The translations under genes were made by a program, and so were the position numbers. Below the pieces are notes generated by a model. The model did no database searches. It was not told the origin of the DNA and was given only the letters and a program-made list of their open reading frames with translations. Shown here in pieces: positions 7,237 through 14,873 of a stretch of DNA of 15,134 nt. Position 1 is the stretch's first letter. The number at the start of each line of letters is the position of its first letter. Origin of the DNA: Clostridiales bacterium (GTDB taxonomy: Bacteria; Bacillota; Clostridia; Oscillospirales; Acutalibacteraceae); assembly GCA_019416395.1 (NCBI GenBank), contig DXXH01000014.1:22594-37727 (forward strand), given 5' to 3'.

Positions 7237-8622
7237 ATGACCAATACCCAAACCAGCGATTTTTCCAAGGGCAGTGTGCCCAGCAATATCCTGCGGCTAG
7301 CGATCCCCATGACTGTGGCTCAGCTGATCAACGTGCTCTACAGCGTAGTGGACCGCATGTACATCGGACATATTCCCAATGCCGCCGCCCACGCCCTCAC
7401 CGGCGTTGGACTTACATTCCCCATCATCTCCATTGTCACCGCCTTCGCCAACCTGTTCGGCATGGGCGGTTCTCCTCTGTTTTCCATGGAGCGTGGCAGG
7501 AACAATGTGGACAAGGCCCGGAAAATCATGGGCAACACCTTTGCCCTTCTGGTGGGCACGGGCATTGTCCTCACTGTGGTGATTCTGCTTATCAAGCGCC
7601 CCTTGCTGTATGCCTTTGGCGCCAGCGACGTCACCTATCCCTACGCCAACGGATACATCACCATCTACCTGTGTGGCAGCGTGTTCGTGATGATCGGCCT
7701 GGGCATGAACAACTTTATCAACGCCCAAGGCTTTGGCCGCAAAGGCATGATGACCGTTCTGCTGGGCGCGGTAACCAACATCGTACTAGATCCTATTTTT
7801 ATTTTCCTGTTGAACCTGGGCGTACAGGGCGCCGCCTTGGCCACCGTGATCTCCCAATTCATTTCCGCTTTGTGGGCGGTATCCTTCCTGCGGGGCAAAA
7901 AGACCTTGATCCGGATCGAATGGATCAGCATGAAGCTTGACCTGAAACTGGTGTGGAAAATCGTGTCCCTGGGCTTTTCCAGCTTCATTATGGCCGTGAC
8001 AAACAGCATTGTGCAAATCACCTGCAACTCCACTTTGCAAACCTTTGGCGGGGATTTATACGTGGGTGTGATGACCATTCTCAACTCGGTACGGGAAGTG
8101 GTCTCCACCCCCATTAACGGCGTGACCAACGCCGGACAGCCCGTGGTGGGCTTTAACTACGGCGCCCAGGAATACCGGCGGGTCCGGGCGGGGATCAAGT
8201 TCACCAGCATTCTCTGCGTGGTGTACACCACAGTGGTTTGGCTGCTGCTGTTTTTATTCCCCCGGTTCTTCATCGGCCTGTTCAGCAGTGAGGAAGCTCT
8301 CCGGGAAGCGGCAGTGCCTTCCATGCACATTTACTTCTTCGGGTTCTTTATGATGAGCCTGCAAATGGCGGGGCAGTCGGCGGCGGTGGCCCTGGGACGC
8401 TCCAAGCAGGCAGTGTTTTTCTCCCTGTTCCGGAAAGTGATCATTGTGGTGCCCCTGACTTTGCTGCTGCCCAATCTGTTTGGACTGGGCGTAAACGGCG
8501 TGTTCCTGGCGGAGCCCATTTCCAATTTCATCGGCGGCGGAGCCTGTTACATCACCATGCTGCTCACCATCTGGCGGGAAATGGTGCGGAAAGAAAAGGC
8601 CAAAAACGCCCTTGCCAAATGA
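7237..8622 (+). CDS. MATE family multidrug/cation antiporter, 461 aa
   Basis: This is an integral membrane transporter of the MATE family, which exports cationic drugs or metabolites using Na+ or H+ gradients. About twelve hydrophobic segments can be drawn in two similar halves. The first half opens with a short cytosolic tail, then SNILRLAIPMTVAQLI and VDRMYIGH, the usual N-terminal MATE pattern; the second half has NSVREVVSTPINGVTNAGQPVVGFNYGA, also typical. Length matches the family (440-480). The ATG at 7237 is the only reasonable start; AGAAAGGA lies rather far upstream, about 15 bases. It is transcribed away from typA and stands alone before the rnf operon. Substrate is unknown. Confidence 0.93.
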   Translation: MTNTQTSDFSKGSVPSNILRLAIPMTVAQLINVLYSVVDRMYIGHIPNAAAHALTGVGLTFPIISIVTAFANLFGMGGSPLFSMERGRNNVDKARKIMGNTFALLVGTGIVLTVVILLIKRPLLYAFGASDVTYPYANGYITIYLCGSVFVMIGLGMNNFINAQGFGRKGMMTVLLGAVTNIVLDPIFIFLLNLGVQGAALATVISQFISALWAVSFLRGKKTLIRIEWISMKLDLKLVWKIVSLGFSSFIMAVTNSIVQITCNSTLQTFGGDLYVGVMTILNSVREVVSTPINGVTNAGQPVVGFNYGAQEYRRVRAGIKFTSILCVVYTTVVWLLLFLFPRFFIGLFSSEEALREAAVPSMHIYFFGFFMMSLQMAGQSAAVALGRSKQAVFFSLFRKVIIVVPLTLLLPNLFGLGVNGVFLAEPISNFIGGGACYITMLLTIWREMVRKEKAKNALAK

Positions 8623-8624
8623 AA

Positions 8625-8665
8625 AGCCAGCCTGCCGTATTGGGCAAAAAGGTAGCTTCTTTTTT
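8625..8665 (+). terminator. Possible weak terminator after the MATE gene
   Basis: Just after the MATE stop, TGCC and GGCA can form a short, bulged stem extended by CC/GG, and a T-rich run (TTCTTTTTT) follows. The stem is imperfect, so this is a tentative call. Confidence 0.3.
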
Positions 8666-8701
8666 CATCTTTGACAATTTTTTATTTATCCTTCCTAGCT
8701 C

Positions 8702-8730
8702 TTGCGACTTACCTGGTTTTCGGTTACAAT
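8702..8730 (+). promoter_or_regulatory. Predicted rnf operon promoter
   Basis: TTGCGA (8702-8707) and TACAAT (8725-8730) are exactly 17 bp apart, matching the -35 at 4/6 and the -10 at 5/6. The start point would be near 8737, about 70 nt before rnfC. A perfect TTGACA at 8671-8676 lies further upstream but has no convincing -10 at 16-18 bp. Confidence 0.6.
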
Positions 8731-8741
8731 GAAACATAAGG

Positions 8742-8778
8742 AAAGCCCTGCTCAGGTTCAAGGCCGGGCAGGGCTTTT
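8742..8778 (+). terminator. Terminator- or attenuator-like hairpin in the rnf leader
   Basis: AAAGCCCTGC (8742-8751) and GCAGGGCTTT (8768-8777) are a perfect 10-bp inverted repeat with a 16-base loop, followed by a short T stretch (TTTTC). It starts only about five bases after the predicted rnf start point. It could end transcripts from the MATE gene, act as an attenuator of the rnf operon, or protect the 5' end of the rnf mRNA. The large loop and short T-run make it weak as a plain terminator. Confidence 0.5.
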
Positions 8779-8806
8779 CAGTCAAACGAAAGGCTGGAAT
8801 GAAGCA

Positions 8807-10147
8807 ATGGAGTTTCCAAAACGTCCTTTCCGCACCCATGGCGGCGCGGCTGTGCCCCATCATAAGAATACTTGGGACATTCCCACCGCTACCATGCCGC
8901 CCCCGGAAAAGATTATCCTGCCAATGCAACAGCATATTGGCGCACCATGTGTCCCCACTGTAAAAAAAGGGGACCATGTTTTTGTGGGCACAGTGGTCGG
9001 CGATAATGACGCCTATGTCTGCGCCCCCGTACATTCTTCCGTCTCCGGTACGGTGACGGAAATCACCAGTGTAATGCTCACTGGCGGCCAAATGACCCAG
9101 GCCGTGGTCATCGAGTCCGATGGGAAAATGGAACACGATCCCAACATCTATCCCCCCGCCCCTATCACCACCAAAGAGGAACTGGCCGCCGCGGCCCGCT
9201 CCGCCGGACTGGTGGGCCTGGGCGGCGCCGGTTTCCCAGCTCACGTAAAGCTGAACGTTCCCGAAGGGAAAACCATCGACACCCTCATCGTCAACGTGGC
9301 GGAATGCGAGCCCTATGTCACCTCGGACCACCGGGAAGCCTTGGAAAATGGCCCCAATGTTTTAGACGGCGTTTACAAAGTCAAGGAAATCCTGGGAGTC
9401 CAGCGGGTCATCATCGCTGTAGAAAACAACAAACCCGATGTGATTGCAAAGCTGACGGAAATTGCTGACGACCCCAAACGGGACCCCTTGGACCAGGTCC
9501 GGGTATTGCCCCTGAAAAGCCGCTATCCCCAGGGCGCTGAAAAAGTGCTGGTACAGGCCTGTACCGGGCGGCGTGTCCCCGAAGGGAAGCTTCCCGCTGA
9601 TGTGGGCTGCTTGGTGATGAACATCGCTTCCATCTCCTTCCTGGCCAGCTACATGCGCACCGGTATGCCTTTGACCTTGAAGCGGGTAACCATTGACGGC
9701 TCCGCCATTCGCAACCCTCAGAACGTCATCGTCCCGGTGGGCACACCCATCAAAGATGTGGTGGCTTTCTGCGGGGGCTACAAATCGGAACCCAAAAAGC
9801 TGATCATGGGCGGCCCCATGATGGGTGTGGCCATCACCAGCGATGAGCTGCCTATTTTAAAGCAGAATAACGCCATCTTGGCTTTTGACGCGCAGGAGGC
9901 CGCTTTGCGCCAACCCACCTCTTGCATACGCTGCGGCCGCTGTGTGGCGGCATGTCCCATGCAGCTGATGCCCACCAAGCTGGAACAGGCTGCCGAGCGC
10001 AAGGACGTGGACGCCTTAAACGCCCTGAACATAATGACCTGTATGGAATGCGGCTGCTGCGCCTTCTCCTGCCCTGCCGGACGCCGGCTGGTGCAGGCCA
10101 TTCGCCTGGGCAAGAGCTATGTGCGAAAGGCGGCAAAAAAAGCCTAA
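8807..10147 (+). CDS. rnfC: Rnf complex subunit RnfC, 446 aa
   Basis: RnfC is the peripheral, cytosolic-face subunit that carries FMN and binds NAD(H), passing electrons between NAD+ and the rest of the ferredoxin:NAD+ oxidoreductase. The N-terminus has the RnfC pattern FRTHGGAAVPHHK. The nucleotide/FMN region shows GLVGLGGAGFPAH at 135-146 and ECEPY at 166-170. Two 4Fe-4S sites follow: C373, C376, C379, C383 and C412, C415, C418, C422. Length is normal for clostridial RnfC. I chose the ATG at 8807: the frame stays open to 8702, but that would place the start inside the promoter and leader hairpin. The ribosome binding site is weak (GAAAGG about 13 bases upstream, or TGGA closer). First gene of rnfCDGEAB; 90 bp separate it from rnfD. 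Confidence 0.96.
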   Translation: MEFPKRPFRTHGGAAVPHHKNTWDIPTATMPPPEKIILPMQQHIGAPCVPTVKKGDHVFVGTVVGDNDAYVCAPVHSSVSGTVTEITSVMLTGGQMTQAVVIESDGKMEHDPNIYPPAPITTKEELAAAARSAGLVGLGGAGFPAHVKLNVPEGKTIDTLIVNVAECEPYVTSDHREALENGPNVLDGVYKVKEILGVQRVIIAVENNKPDVIAKLTEIADDPKRDPLDQVRVLPLKSRYPQGAEKVLVQACTGRRVPEGKLPADVGCLVMNIASISFLASYMRTGMPLTLKRVTIDGSAIRNPQNVIVPVGTPIKDVVAFCGGYKSEPKKLIMGGPMMGVAITSDELPILKQNNAILAFDAQEAALRQPTSCIRCGRCVAACPMQLMPTKLEQAAERKDVDALNALNIMTCMECGCCAFSCPAGRRLVQAIRLGKSYVRKAAKKA

Positions 10148-10156
10148 TCCCCCCGC

Positions 10157-10194
10157 CTCTGGGAAACTCCCACTGGGTTGGGAGCTTTTCAGAG
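10157..10194 (+). promoter_or_regulatory. Long intercistronic hairpin between rnfC and rnfD
   Basis: CTCTG (10157-10161) pairs with CAGAG (10190-10194), and CTCCCA (10167-10172) with TGGGAG (10179-10184). GGAAA/CTTTT between them forms two A-U and two G-U pairs with one mismatch, so the whole stem is about 15 bp around a six-base loop. No U-run follows. It lies in the only sizeable gap of the operon and ends about 24 bases before the rnfD ribosome binding site. Confidence 0.55.
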
Positions 10195-10237
10195 CGTATA
10201 CAATCCCCTATGCTTTCCGGAAAGGATGGAATGTGAA

Positions 10238-11203
10238 TTGGACAAGCTGATTGTATCCTCTTCCCCTCATTTCAATGGCGGGAGGACTACCCAAAACCTT
10301 ATGTTGGACGTGATCATCGGCCTGGCTCCGGCCATGATCGCTTCCGTGATCTTATTTGGCCCCAGGGCAGCGGTGGTAATCGTAACCTGCGTGGCCGCCT
10401 GCGTGCTCAGCGAATACCTGTGCCGCAAAGTGATGAAACGCCCCCAGACCGTAGGCGACTTGAGTTGCGTGGTCACAGGCGTTCTGCTTGCGCTGAACCT
10501 GCCTGTTACCATCAATCCCCTCATCGCCGTATTCGGCAGTGTGGTGGCCATTGTAGTGGTCAAACAGATGTTCGGCGGTATCGGCCAGAACTTTGTAAAC
10601 CCCGCTCTGACCGCCCGTATCATTCTGCTGAACTCCTTCCCCTCACGCATGACCCATTGGGTGCAGCCTTTTGACTACGCCGCTTCTGCCGACGCCGTGA
10701 CCACCGCCACGCCTTTGGGGATCCTGAAAGAAGGGGGCGGGTCTTTGCCTTCCTACCTGGATCTGTTCCTGGGGAACACCGGGGGCTGCCTGGGTGAAAC
10801 CTGTGCCCTGGCGCTGATTCTGGGCGGGGTGTACCTGATTGTCCGCCGGGTGATCAGCCCGGTGATTCCCGTGACCTACCTGGCCACCGCAGCGGTGTTT
10901 TCTGCCCTGTTTGGCCGTGACCCTCTGTTCGACCTGTTGTCCGGCGGCCTGCTTCTGGGTGCTTTCTTCATGGCCACCGACTACACCACCAGCCCCCTGT
11001 ACTTCTGGGGCCGAATCGTATTCGCCTTTGGCTGCGGCCTGCTGACCATGGTCATTCGGGAATTCGGTTCCCTGCCGGAAGGCGTTTCGTATTCCATCAT
11101 TTTGATGAATATCCTCACCCCTCTGATCGAGCGGTACATTAAGCCCCGGCCTTTTGGCTCCCTGAAGAAACCGAAGAAAGGGGGCGTCAAAAATGAAGCT
11201 TGA
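10238..11203 (+). CDS. rnfD: Rnf complex subunit RnfD, 321 aa, TTG start
   Basis: RnfD is an integral membrane subunit carrying covalently bound FMN and forming part of the electron and ion path. The hydrophobic chain contains the conserved GGIGQNFVNPALTAR near 113-127 and MATDYTTSP at 245-253. The flavinylation site is Thr158 in DAVTTAT (152-158), matching the ApbE pattern Dxx(S/T)xAT but with Thr where Gly is usual. I chose the TTG at 10238-10240, which yields MDKLIVSSSPHF, the normal RnfD beginning, with AAAGGA 11 bases upstream. The in-frame ATG at 10226 overlaps that ribosome binding site and would add four residues. The 3' end overlaps rnfG by 11 bp, so the two are probably translationally coupled. 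Confidence 0.95.
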   Translation: MDKLIVSSSPHFNGGRTTQNLMLDVIIGLAPAMIASVILFGPRAAVVIVTCVAACVLSEYLCRKVMKRPQTVGDLSCVVTGVLLALNLPVTINPLIAVFGSVVAIVVVKQMFGGIGQNFVNPALTARIILLNSFPSRMTHWVQPFDYAASADAVTTATPLGILKEGGGSLPSYLDLFLGNTGGCLGETCALALILGGVYLIVRRVISPVIPVTYLATAAVFSALFGRDPLFDLLSGGLLLGAFFMATDYTTSPLYFWGRIVFAFGCGLLTMVIREFGSLPEGVSYSIILMNILTPLIERYIKPRPFGSLKKPKKGGVKNEA

Positions 11204-11747
11204 CGCAAAAAGCATTTTAATGCCCACTTTGGTTTTATTTGTGATCTGCGTAGTGGTCTCCGCTGCTTTGGCGGGCACCAACCTGCTGACCAAAGACCGA
11301 ATCGTCCAGCTGGAAGCGCAAAACGCTGAGGAATCCCGTAAAATCGTGCTTCCCACGGCGGATTCCTTTGAATCCCAGGACGATGGCGCCTACTACACCG
11401 GCCTTTCCGGCAGCGATCTGGTCGGCTATGTGTTTGAGACAGGGGCCAGCGGCTATGGCGGAACGGTCAGCGTGATGACCGGCATTGACGTGGACGGCAA
11501 CATCACCGGTGTGGTGATCCTCAGCCACGACGAAACTCCCGGCTTGGGCGCCAACGCGGAAAAGCCCGATTTCCTCAATCAGTACTTGCAGCCCGCCCCG
11601 GAAGGCGGACTTTCCGTGGTCAAGTACCAGACTCCCGCCGAGGGACAGATCGAGGCCATGACCGGGGCAACGGTCACTTCTACCGCTGTGACCAACGCGG
11701 TCAACCAAGCCATTGAGCAATATTATTCCGTGAAAGGAGGGGCGTAA
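11193..11747 (+). CDS. rnfG: Rnf complex subunit RnfG, 184 aa
   Basis: RnfG is a membrane-anchored flavoprotein whose extracytoplasmic domain carries covalent FMN. One N-terminal membrane segment spans about residues 8-28. The FMN-binding domain follows, with HDETPGLGA at 112-120 and the flavinylation motif EAMTGATVT, Thr160 being the predicted attachment site (Glu154 replaces the usual Asp of Dxx(S/T)GAT). Length is typical of clostridial RnfG. The ATG lies inside the end of rnfD, with AAAGGGGG upstream, and the stop is one base before the rnfE start. The FMN transferase ApbE needed for maturation is not in this window. Confidence 0.95.
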   Translation: MKLDAKSILMPTLVLFVICVVVSAALAGTNLLTKDRIVQLEAQNAEESRKIVLPTADSFESQDDGAYYTGLSGSDLVGYVFETGASGYGGTVSVMTGIDVDGNITGVVILSHDETPGLGANAEKPDFLNQYLQPAPEGGLSVVKYQTPAEGQIEAMTGATVTSTAVTNAVNQAIEQYYSVKGGA

Positions 11748-11748
11748 C

Positions 11749-12447
11749 ATGGAGAAGAAAAACCGTTCCCTGCTCCATGAATTTACCAAGGGCATCATCA
11801 AGGAAAACCCTGTGCTGCGTCTGGTACTGGGCTGCTGCGCTACCTTGGCTGTCACCACCGCCGCCTCTAACGCCATTGGCATGGGCGCCGCCACCACCTT
11901 TGTGCTGGTGTGCTCCAACGTGGTTATTTCCCTGCTGCGCAAAGTCATTCCCGACAAAGTGCGTATCCCCGCCTTCATCACCATTGTGGCGGGCTTCGTC
12001 ACCATCGTGCAGCTGTTTATCCAAGCCTTCTCTCCCGCTCTGGACACCGCTCTGGGCGTGTTCCTGCCCCTGATCGTGGTCAACTGCATTATCCTGGGCC
12101 GTGCGGAAATGTTCGCCAGCAAGAACAAGGTACTGCCTTCCCTGCTGGACGGCTTGGGCATGGGCGTGGGCTTTACCGCCACCCTGCTGGCCATGGGCAT
12201 TATCCGAGAACTGCTGGGCGCTGGAACTGTGTTCGGCATTCCTGTACTCTCCGGGTTCATGGAGCCCATTATCATTTTCCTGCTGCCCCCCGGAGGCTTC
12301 TTCGTCTTCGGCATGCTCATCGCCTTGGCAGGCAAGCTTTCCAAGGAAGGCAAGGCGCCGGAATCCACCGGATGCGCCGCCTGCCCCCTGGCTGCTTCCT
12401 GCACCAAGCTGCAGCAGAAGGATAACGGAAAGGAGGCCGCTCACTGA
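11749..12447 (+). CDS. rnfE: Rnf complex subunit RnfE with cysteine-containing tail, 232 aa
   Basis: RnfE is a six-helix membrane subunit, paralogous to RnfA. In Rnf and NQR structures the pair holds a [2Fe-2S] cluster at the membrane centre. Candidate ligands here are a cysteine of LGCC (C29/C30) and C113 in VVNCIILG. The chain is typical up to about residue 198. A hydrophilic tail then carries C209, C212 and C218 (CAACPLAASC), which is beyond the membrane core and could bind metal or be redox active. The ATG at 11749 has AAAGGAGG upstream. The stop TGA overlaps the rnfA ATG by one base (TGATG). Confidence 0.95.
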   Translation: MEKKNRSLLHEFTKGIIKENPVLRLVLGCCATLAVTTAASNAIGMGAATTFVLVCSNVVISLLRKVIPDKVRIPAFITIVAGFVTIVQLFIQAFSPALDTALGVFLPLIVVNCIILGRAEMFASKNKVLPSLLDGLGMGVGFTATLLAMGIIRELLGAGTVFGIPVLSGFMEPIIIFLLPPGGFFVFGMLIALAGKLSKEGKAPESTGCAACPLAASCTKLQQKDNGKEAAH

Positions 12448-13064
12448 TGGACGGACAAACGATCAAATCCCTGGTGGCCATTTTCCTGGCGGCTATTTTG
12501 ACGGAAAACTATGTACTTAACAAATTCCTGGGCATCTGCCCCTTCCTGGGTGTTTCCAAAAAACTGGATACCGCTGTGGGCATGAGCTGCGCGGTGACCG
12601 TGGTCATGGTGATTTCCACCGCAGTGACCTGGCCCTTGTACATGTACCTGCTGGTTCCCAACGGACTGGCCTATTTGCAGACCATCGTGTTTATCCTGGT
12701 CATCGCCGCACTGGTTCAGCTGCTGGAGACTGTGCTGCGGAAATACATGCCCCCGCTGTATAACGCTCTGGGCATCTACCTGCCCCTGATCACCACCAAC
12801 TGCGCTGTGTTGGGCGTCACCATGCTGGTGCTGGAAAAAGGCGCGGAAGATCCCACCTTCGGCTATCTCCAGTCCCTGGTAAACTCCTTCGGATCTGGCG
12901 TGGGATTCCTGGTGGCCATGGTGCTGTTCGCCGGAGTACGGGAGCGCCTGGAAAACTGCGATATCCCCGAAACGTTCAAGGGCCTGCCGATCACCCTGGT
13001 AGCCGCTTCCCTGGTGGCAGTCAGCTTCCTGGGCTTTAACGGCGTCGTGGACGGCTTGCTGTAA
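12447..13064 (+). CDS. rnfA: Rnf complex subunit RnfA, 205 aa
   Basis: RnfA is the six-helix membrane partner of RnfE, with opposite topology. Cluster cysteines are C31 (LGICPFLG) and C119 (TTNCAVLG), matching the paired-cysteine arrangement of the RnfA/RnfE family. Other conserved stretches are LTENYVLNKFLG near 18-29 and FAGVRERLE near 161-169. Length is slightly above the usual 190-195. The start overlaps the rnfE stop (TGATG) and AAAGGAGG lies just upstream within rnfE, so translation is probably coupled. rnfB follows after 15 bp. Confidence 0.96.
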   Translation: MDGQTIKSLVAIFLAAILTENYVLNKFLGICPFLGVSKKLDTAVGMSCAVTVVMVISTAVTWPLYMYLLVPNGLAYLQTIVFILVIAALVQLLETVLRKYMPPLYNALGIYLPLITTNCAVLGVTMLVLEKGAEDPTFGYLQSLVNSFGSGVGFLVAMVLFAGVRERLENCDIPETFKGLPITLVAASLVAVSFLGFNGVVDGLL

Positions 13065-13079
13065 AGGGAGGAAACTGCT

Positions 13080-13871
13080 ATGGAAATTATTACCCCCATT
13101 CTCATTGTGGGCATTATCGGCCTTTTGGCCGGCGTGATCCTGGCGGTAGCCTCGATCGTGATGGCAGTGCCGAAAGATGAAAAAGCGGAAGCCCTGGAAG
13201 AGATCCTTCCCGGCGCCAACTGCGGCGCCTGCGGCTTTTCCGGCTGTCCCGGCTATGCCGCCGCCATGGCAAAAGGCGAGGCCCAGCCTGGCCTGTGCTC
13301 CCCCGGCGGCGCGGAAGTGGCCCAGAAATGTGCCGAAATCCTGGGCGCTGGCGACGTAAGCATGGAGTATAAAACCGCCTTGGTTCACTGCCTTGGCAGC
13401 TATGACAACACCACTGACAAAATGGTTTACGACGGCACTCCCAGCTGCTCTGCGGCGGCCTTCCTCATGGGGGGCATCACCAGCTGCCGCTATGGCTGCA
13501 TGGGTTTGGGCGATTGTCAACGTGCCTGCGAATACGGGGCCATTGAGATCTGCAACGGTCTGGCCCGGGTAGACCCCGGCAAATGCAAAGGCTGTTCCAA
13601 ATGCGTTGCCGCCTGCCCCAAGGGAATCATCAGTCTGGTGCCCTTGAAGGCCCAGGCGGTAGTCCGGTGCTCCAACTGCGACAAAGCCAAAGGCACCATG
13701 GCTGTGTGCAACATTGGTTGCATCGGCTGCGGCAAATGTTCCCGCACCTGCGAATTTGGCGCAGTGACAGTGGAAAATGGCGTGGCCAAGATCGATCCTT
13801 CCAAATGCACTGCCTGTGGCAAGTGCGTGGAAGCCTGCCCCAGACATGTGATCACCATGCTGGGCGCTTAA
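13080..13871 (+). CDS. rnfB: Rnf complex subunit RnfB, polyferredoxin, 263 aa
   Basis: RnfB is the entry point for electrons from reduced ferredoxin. One N-terminal membrane segment (about 5-30) anchors a cysteine-rich cytosolic part. The Fe-S domain has C48, C51, C56 and C73 (NCGACGFSGC). Several ferredoxin-type groups follow: C136, C140, C146, C150; C169, C172, C175, C179; C214, C217, C220, C224; and C243, C246, C249, C253, plus extra cysteines such as C197, C200 and C210. This suits about five or more 4Fe-4S clusters, as in clostridial RnfB. The ATG at 13080 has AGGGAGG about eight bases upstream. Last gene of the operon, closed by a strong terminator 20 bp later. Confidence 0.96.
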   Translation: MEIITPILIVGIIGLLAGVILAVASIVMAVPKDEKAEALEEILPGANCGACGFSGCPGYAAAMAKGEAQPGLCSPGGAEVAQKCAEILGAGDVSMEYKTALVHCLGSYDNTTDKMVYDGTPSCSAAAFLMGGITSCRYGCMGLGDCQRACEYGAIEICNGLARVDPGKCKGCSKCVAACPKGIISLVPLKAQAVVRCSNCDKAKGTMAVCNIGCIGCGKCSRTCEFGAVTVENGVAKIDPSKCTACGKCVEACPRHVITMLGA

Positions 13872-13890
13872 ACAAGCACAAAACCAAAAC

Positions 13891-13930
13891 AGGGCGTCTC
13901 GATTTTCGAGACGCCCTTTCTTCTTTTTCC
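13891..13930 (+). terminator. Strong intrinsic terminator of the rnf operon
   Basis: AGGGCGTCTCGA and its exact complement (13891-13902, 13906-13917) form a 12-bp stem with a three-base loop, followed by TTCTTCTTTTT. It lies 20 bp after the rnfB stop. Confidence 0.93.
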
Positions 13931-13954
13931 CCTCTTGATTCCACACAGATCTTT

Positions 13955-14003
13955 TAAAAAGAAAAGGGAACCCCCGCCGCCATGGTTACAGGGCTCCCTT
14001 TTT
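13955..14003 (-). terminator. Intrinsic terminator of the isomerase gene
   Basis: On the minus strand AAAAGGGA pairs with TCCCTTTT, with a further CCC/GGG inside a bulged stem and a large loop (13962-14003), followed by CTTTTT. Because A and T runs flank both sides, it may work in both directions. It lies about 30 bp after the stop of the minus-strand gene and faces the rnf terminator. Confidence 0.75.
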
Positions 14004-14033
14004 CCAATCACAACTGCACAACCGCGCTGTATC

Positions 14034-14858
14034 TCACATTCCCAACTGGTCTTTCAGCCACTCCACAGAGCGGCGCAGATAGTCCAAGGTTGTCAGAGAA
14101 TCGTAATGCTCGATGGTGTACGTTCCGTTGTAGCCGTCTTGACGCAGCAAAGCCACCAGCTCTTGCAAAGGCAGGTCGCCGCTTCCCACAGGGGCCGGAT
14201 ACATGGCAACACCGTCCACGGCCATTTTTGCGTTTTCCCCAAGGGACTGGCTGTAGGCCCGGTCCTTCAAGTGAACATGGCCTACCCGGTCCTTTAGAAC
14301 CGGATAAGCCTCCAGAAGATTCTCCCCCGAATACCGAAAGTTCCCCGAGTCAAACACGCAAGAAAGCTGCGGGCAGTGATCCAGGAACCGGCGAACTCCT
14401 GCAGTAGTGGAAAAGGGCGCCCGCTGGTCGTCGTATTCTTCCATCACAAGGGAGACGCCATAACCTGCCGCCAAATCCGCCAGCCGGTTCACCCCTTCTT
14501 CCATGGAGACTGTCTGAGCTTCCCGCTCTTCTTGAGAATCCGCTTCCCCGAAAAATCCGGGAATCACCAACAGCTTTCCGGCACCCAGGTACTGGGCAGA
14601 TTCCAAAATGGGCACAGCTTGTTTTTCCACGTCCTGGTCCCGGCCAAAATCAAAATAGGCTGGCACTGCCGAAATAGCCAGATCCGCCATCGCCAGCTCC
14701 TGGCCCATTTCGTCTTCCCGGCCCAGAATGTTATTGGCGGAAGCCTCTACAGCTTCTATCCCCATCTCCCGAGCCAGCTTCAAGGCGTCCACCACAAACA
14801 GGTTTTCCTGCCGGGCAATCTCCAAAATGTGATCGTAAAACGTGGCGATTCTTGCCAT
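14034..14858 (-). CDS. Sugar phosphate isomerase/epimerase-like TIM barrel, 274 aa
   Basis: This belongs to the xylose-isomerase-like TIM-barrel superfamily (AP endonuclease 2 fold), whose members use a divalent metal to isomerise or epimerise sugars and polyols. Probable metal ligands at strand ends are E140 or E141 (LVMEEYDD), D170 (CVFDSGNF), H196 (HVHLKD) and E250 (YTIEHYDS). The GSGDLPLQELVALL segment near 226-239 is typical of the group. Length is normal. The ATG at 14856-14858 has GGGAGGA six bases upstream. No sugar kinase or dehydrogenase is in view, so the substrate is unknown. It is convergent to the rnf operon and appears to be driven by the regulated promoter near 15050-15078. 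Confidence 0.88.
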   Translation of the reverse strand: MARIATFYDHILEIARQENLFVVDALKLAREMGIEAVEASANNILGREDEMGQELAMADLAISAVPAYFDFGRDQDVEKQAVPILESAQYLGAGKLLVIPGFFGEADSQEEREAQTVSMEEGVNRLADLAAGYGVSLVMEEYDDQRAPFSTTAGVRRFLDHCPQLSCVFDSGNFRYSGENLLEAYPVLKDRVGHVHLKDRAYSQSLGENAKMAVDGVAMYPAPVGSGDLPLQELVALLRQDGYNGTYTIEHYDSLTTLDYLRRSVEWLKDQLGM

Positions 14859-14873
14859 TCCAATTCCTCCCGA

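Noticed and set aside
8702..8806. Upstream extension of rnfC by 35 codons
   Set aside because: It would translate the predicted promoter and the leader hairpin; the normal RnfC N-terminus begins at the ATG at 8807.
8623..8806. Riboswitch ahead of the rnf operon
   Set aside because: After the promoter only about 70 nt remain and they hold one simple hairpin; no known aptamer core is visible.
12441..13946. 501-codon minus-strand open frame opposite rnfA and rnfB
   Set aside because: Low-complexity His/Gly/Gln-rich translation antisense to conserved rnf genes, and it crosses the rnf terminator.
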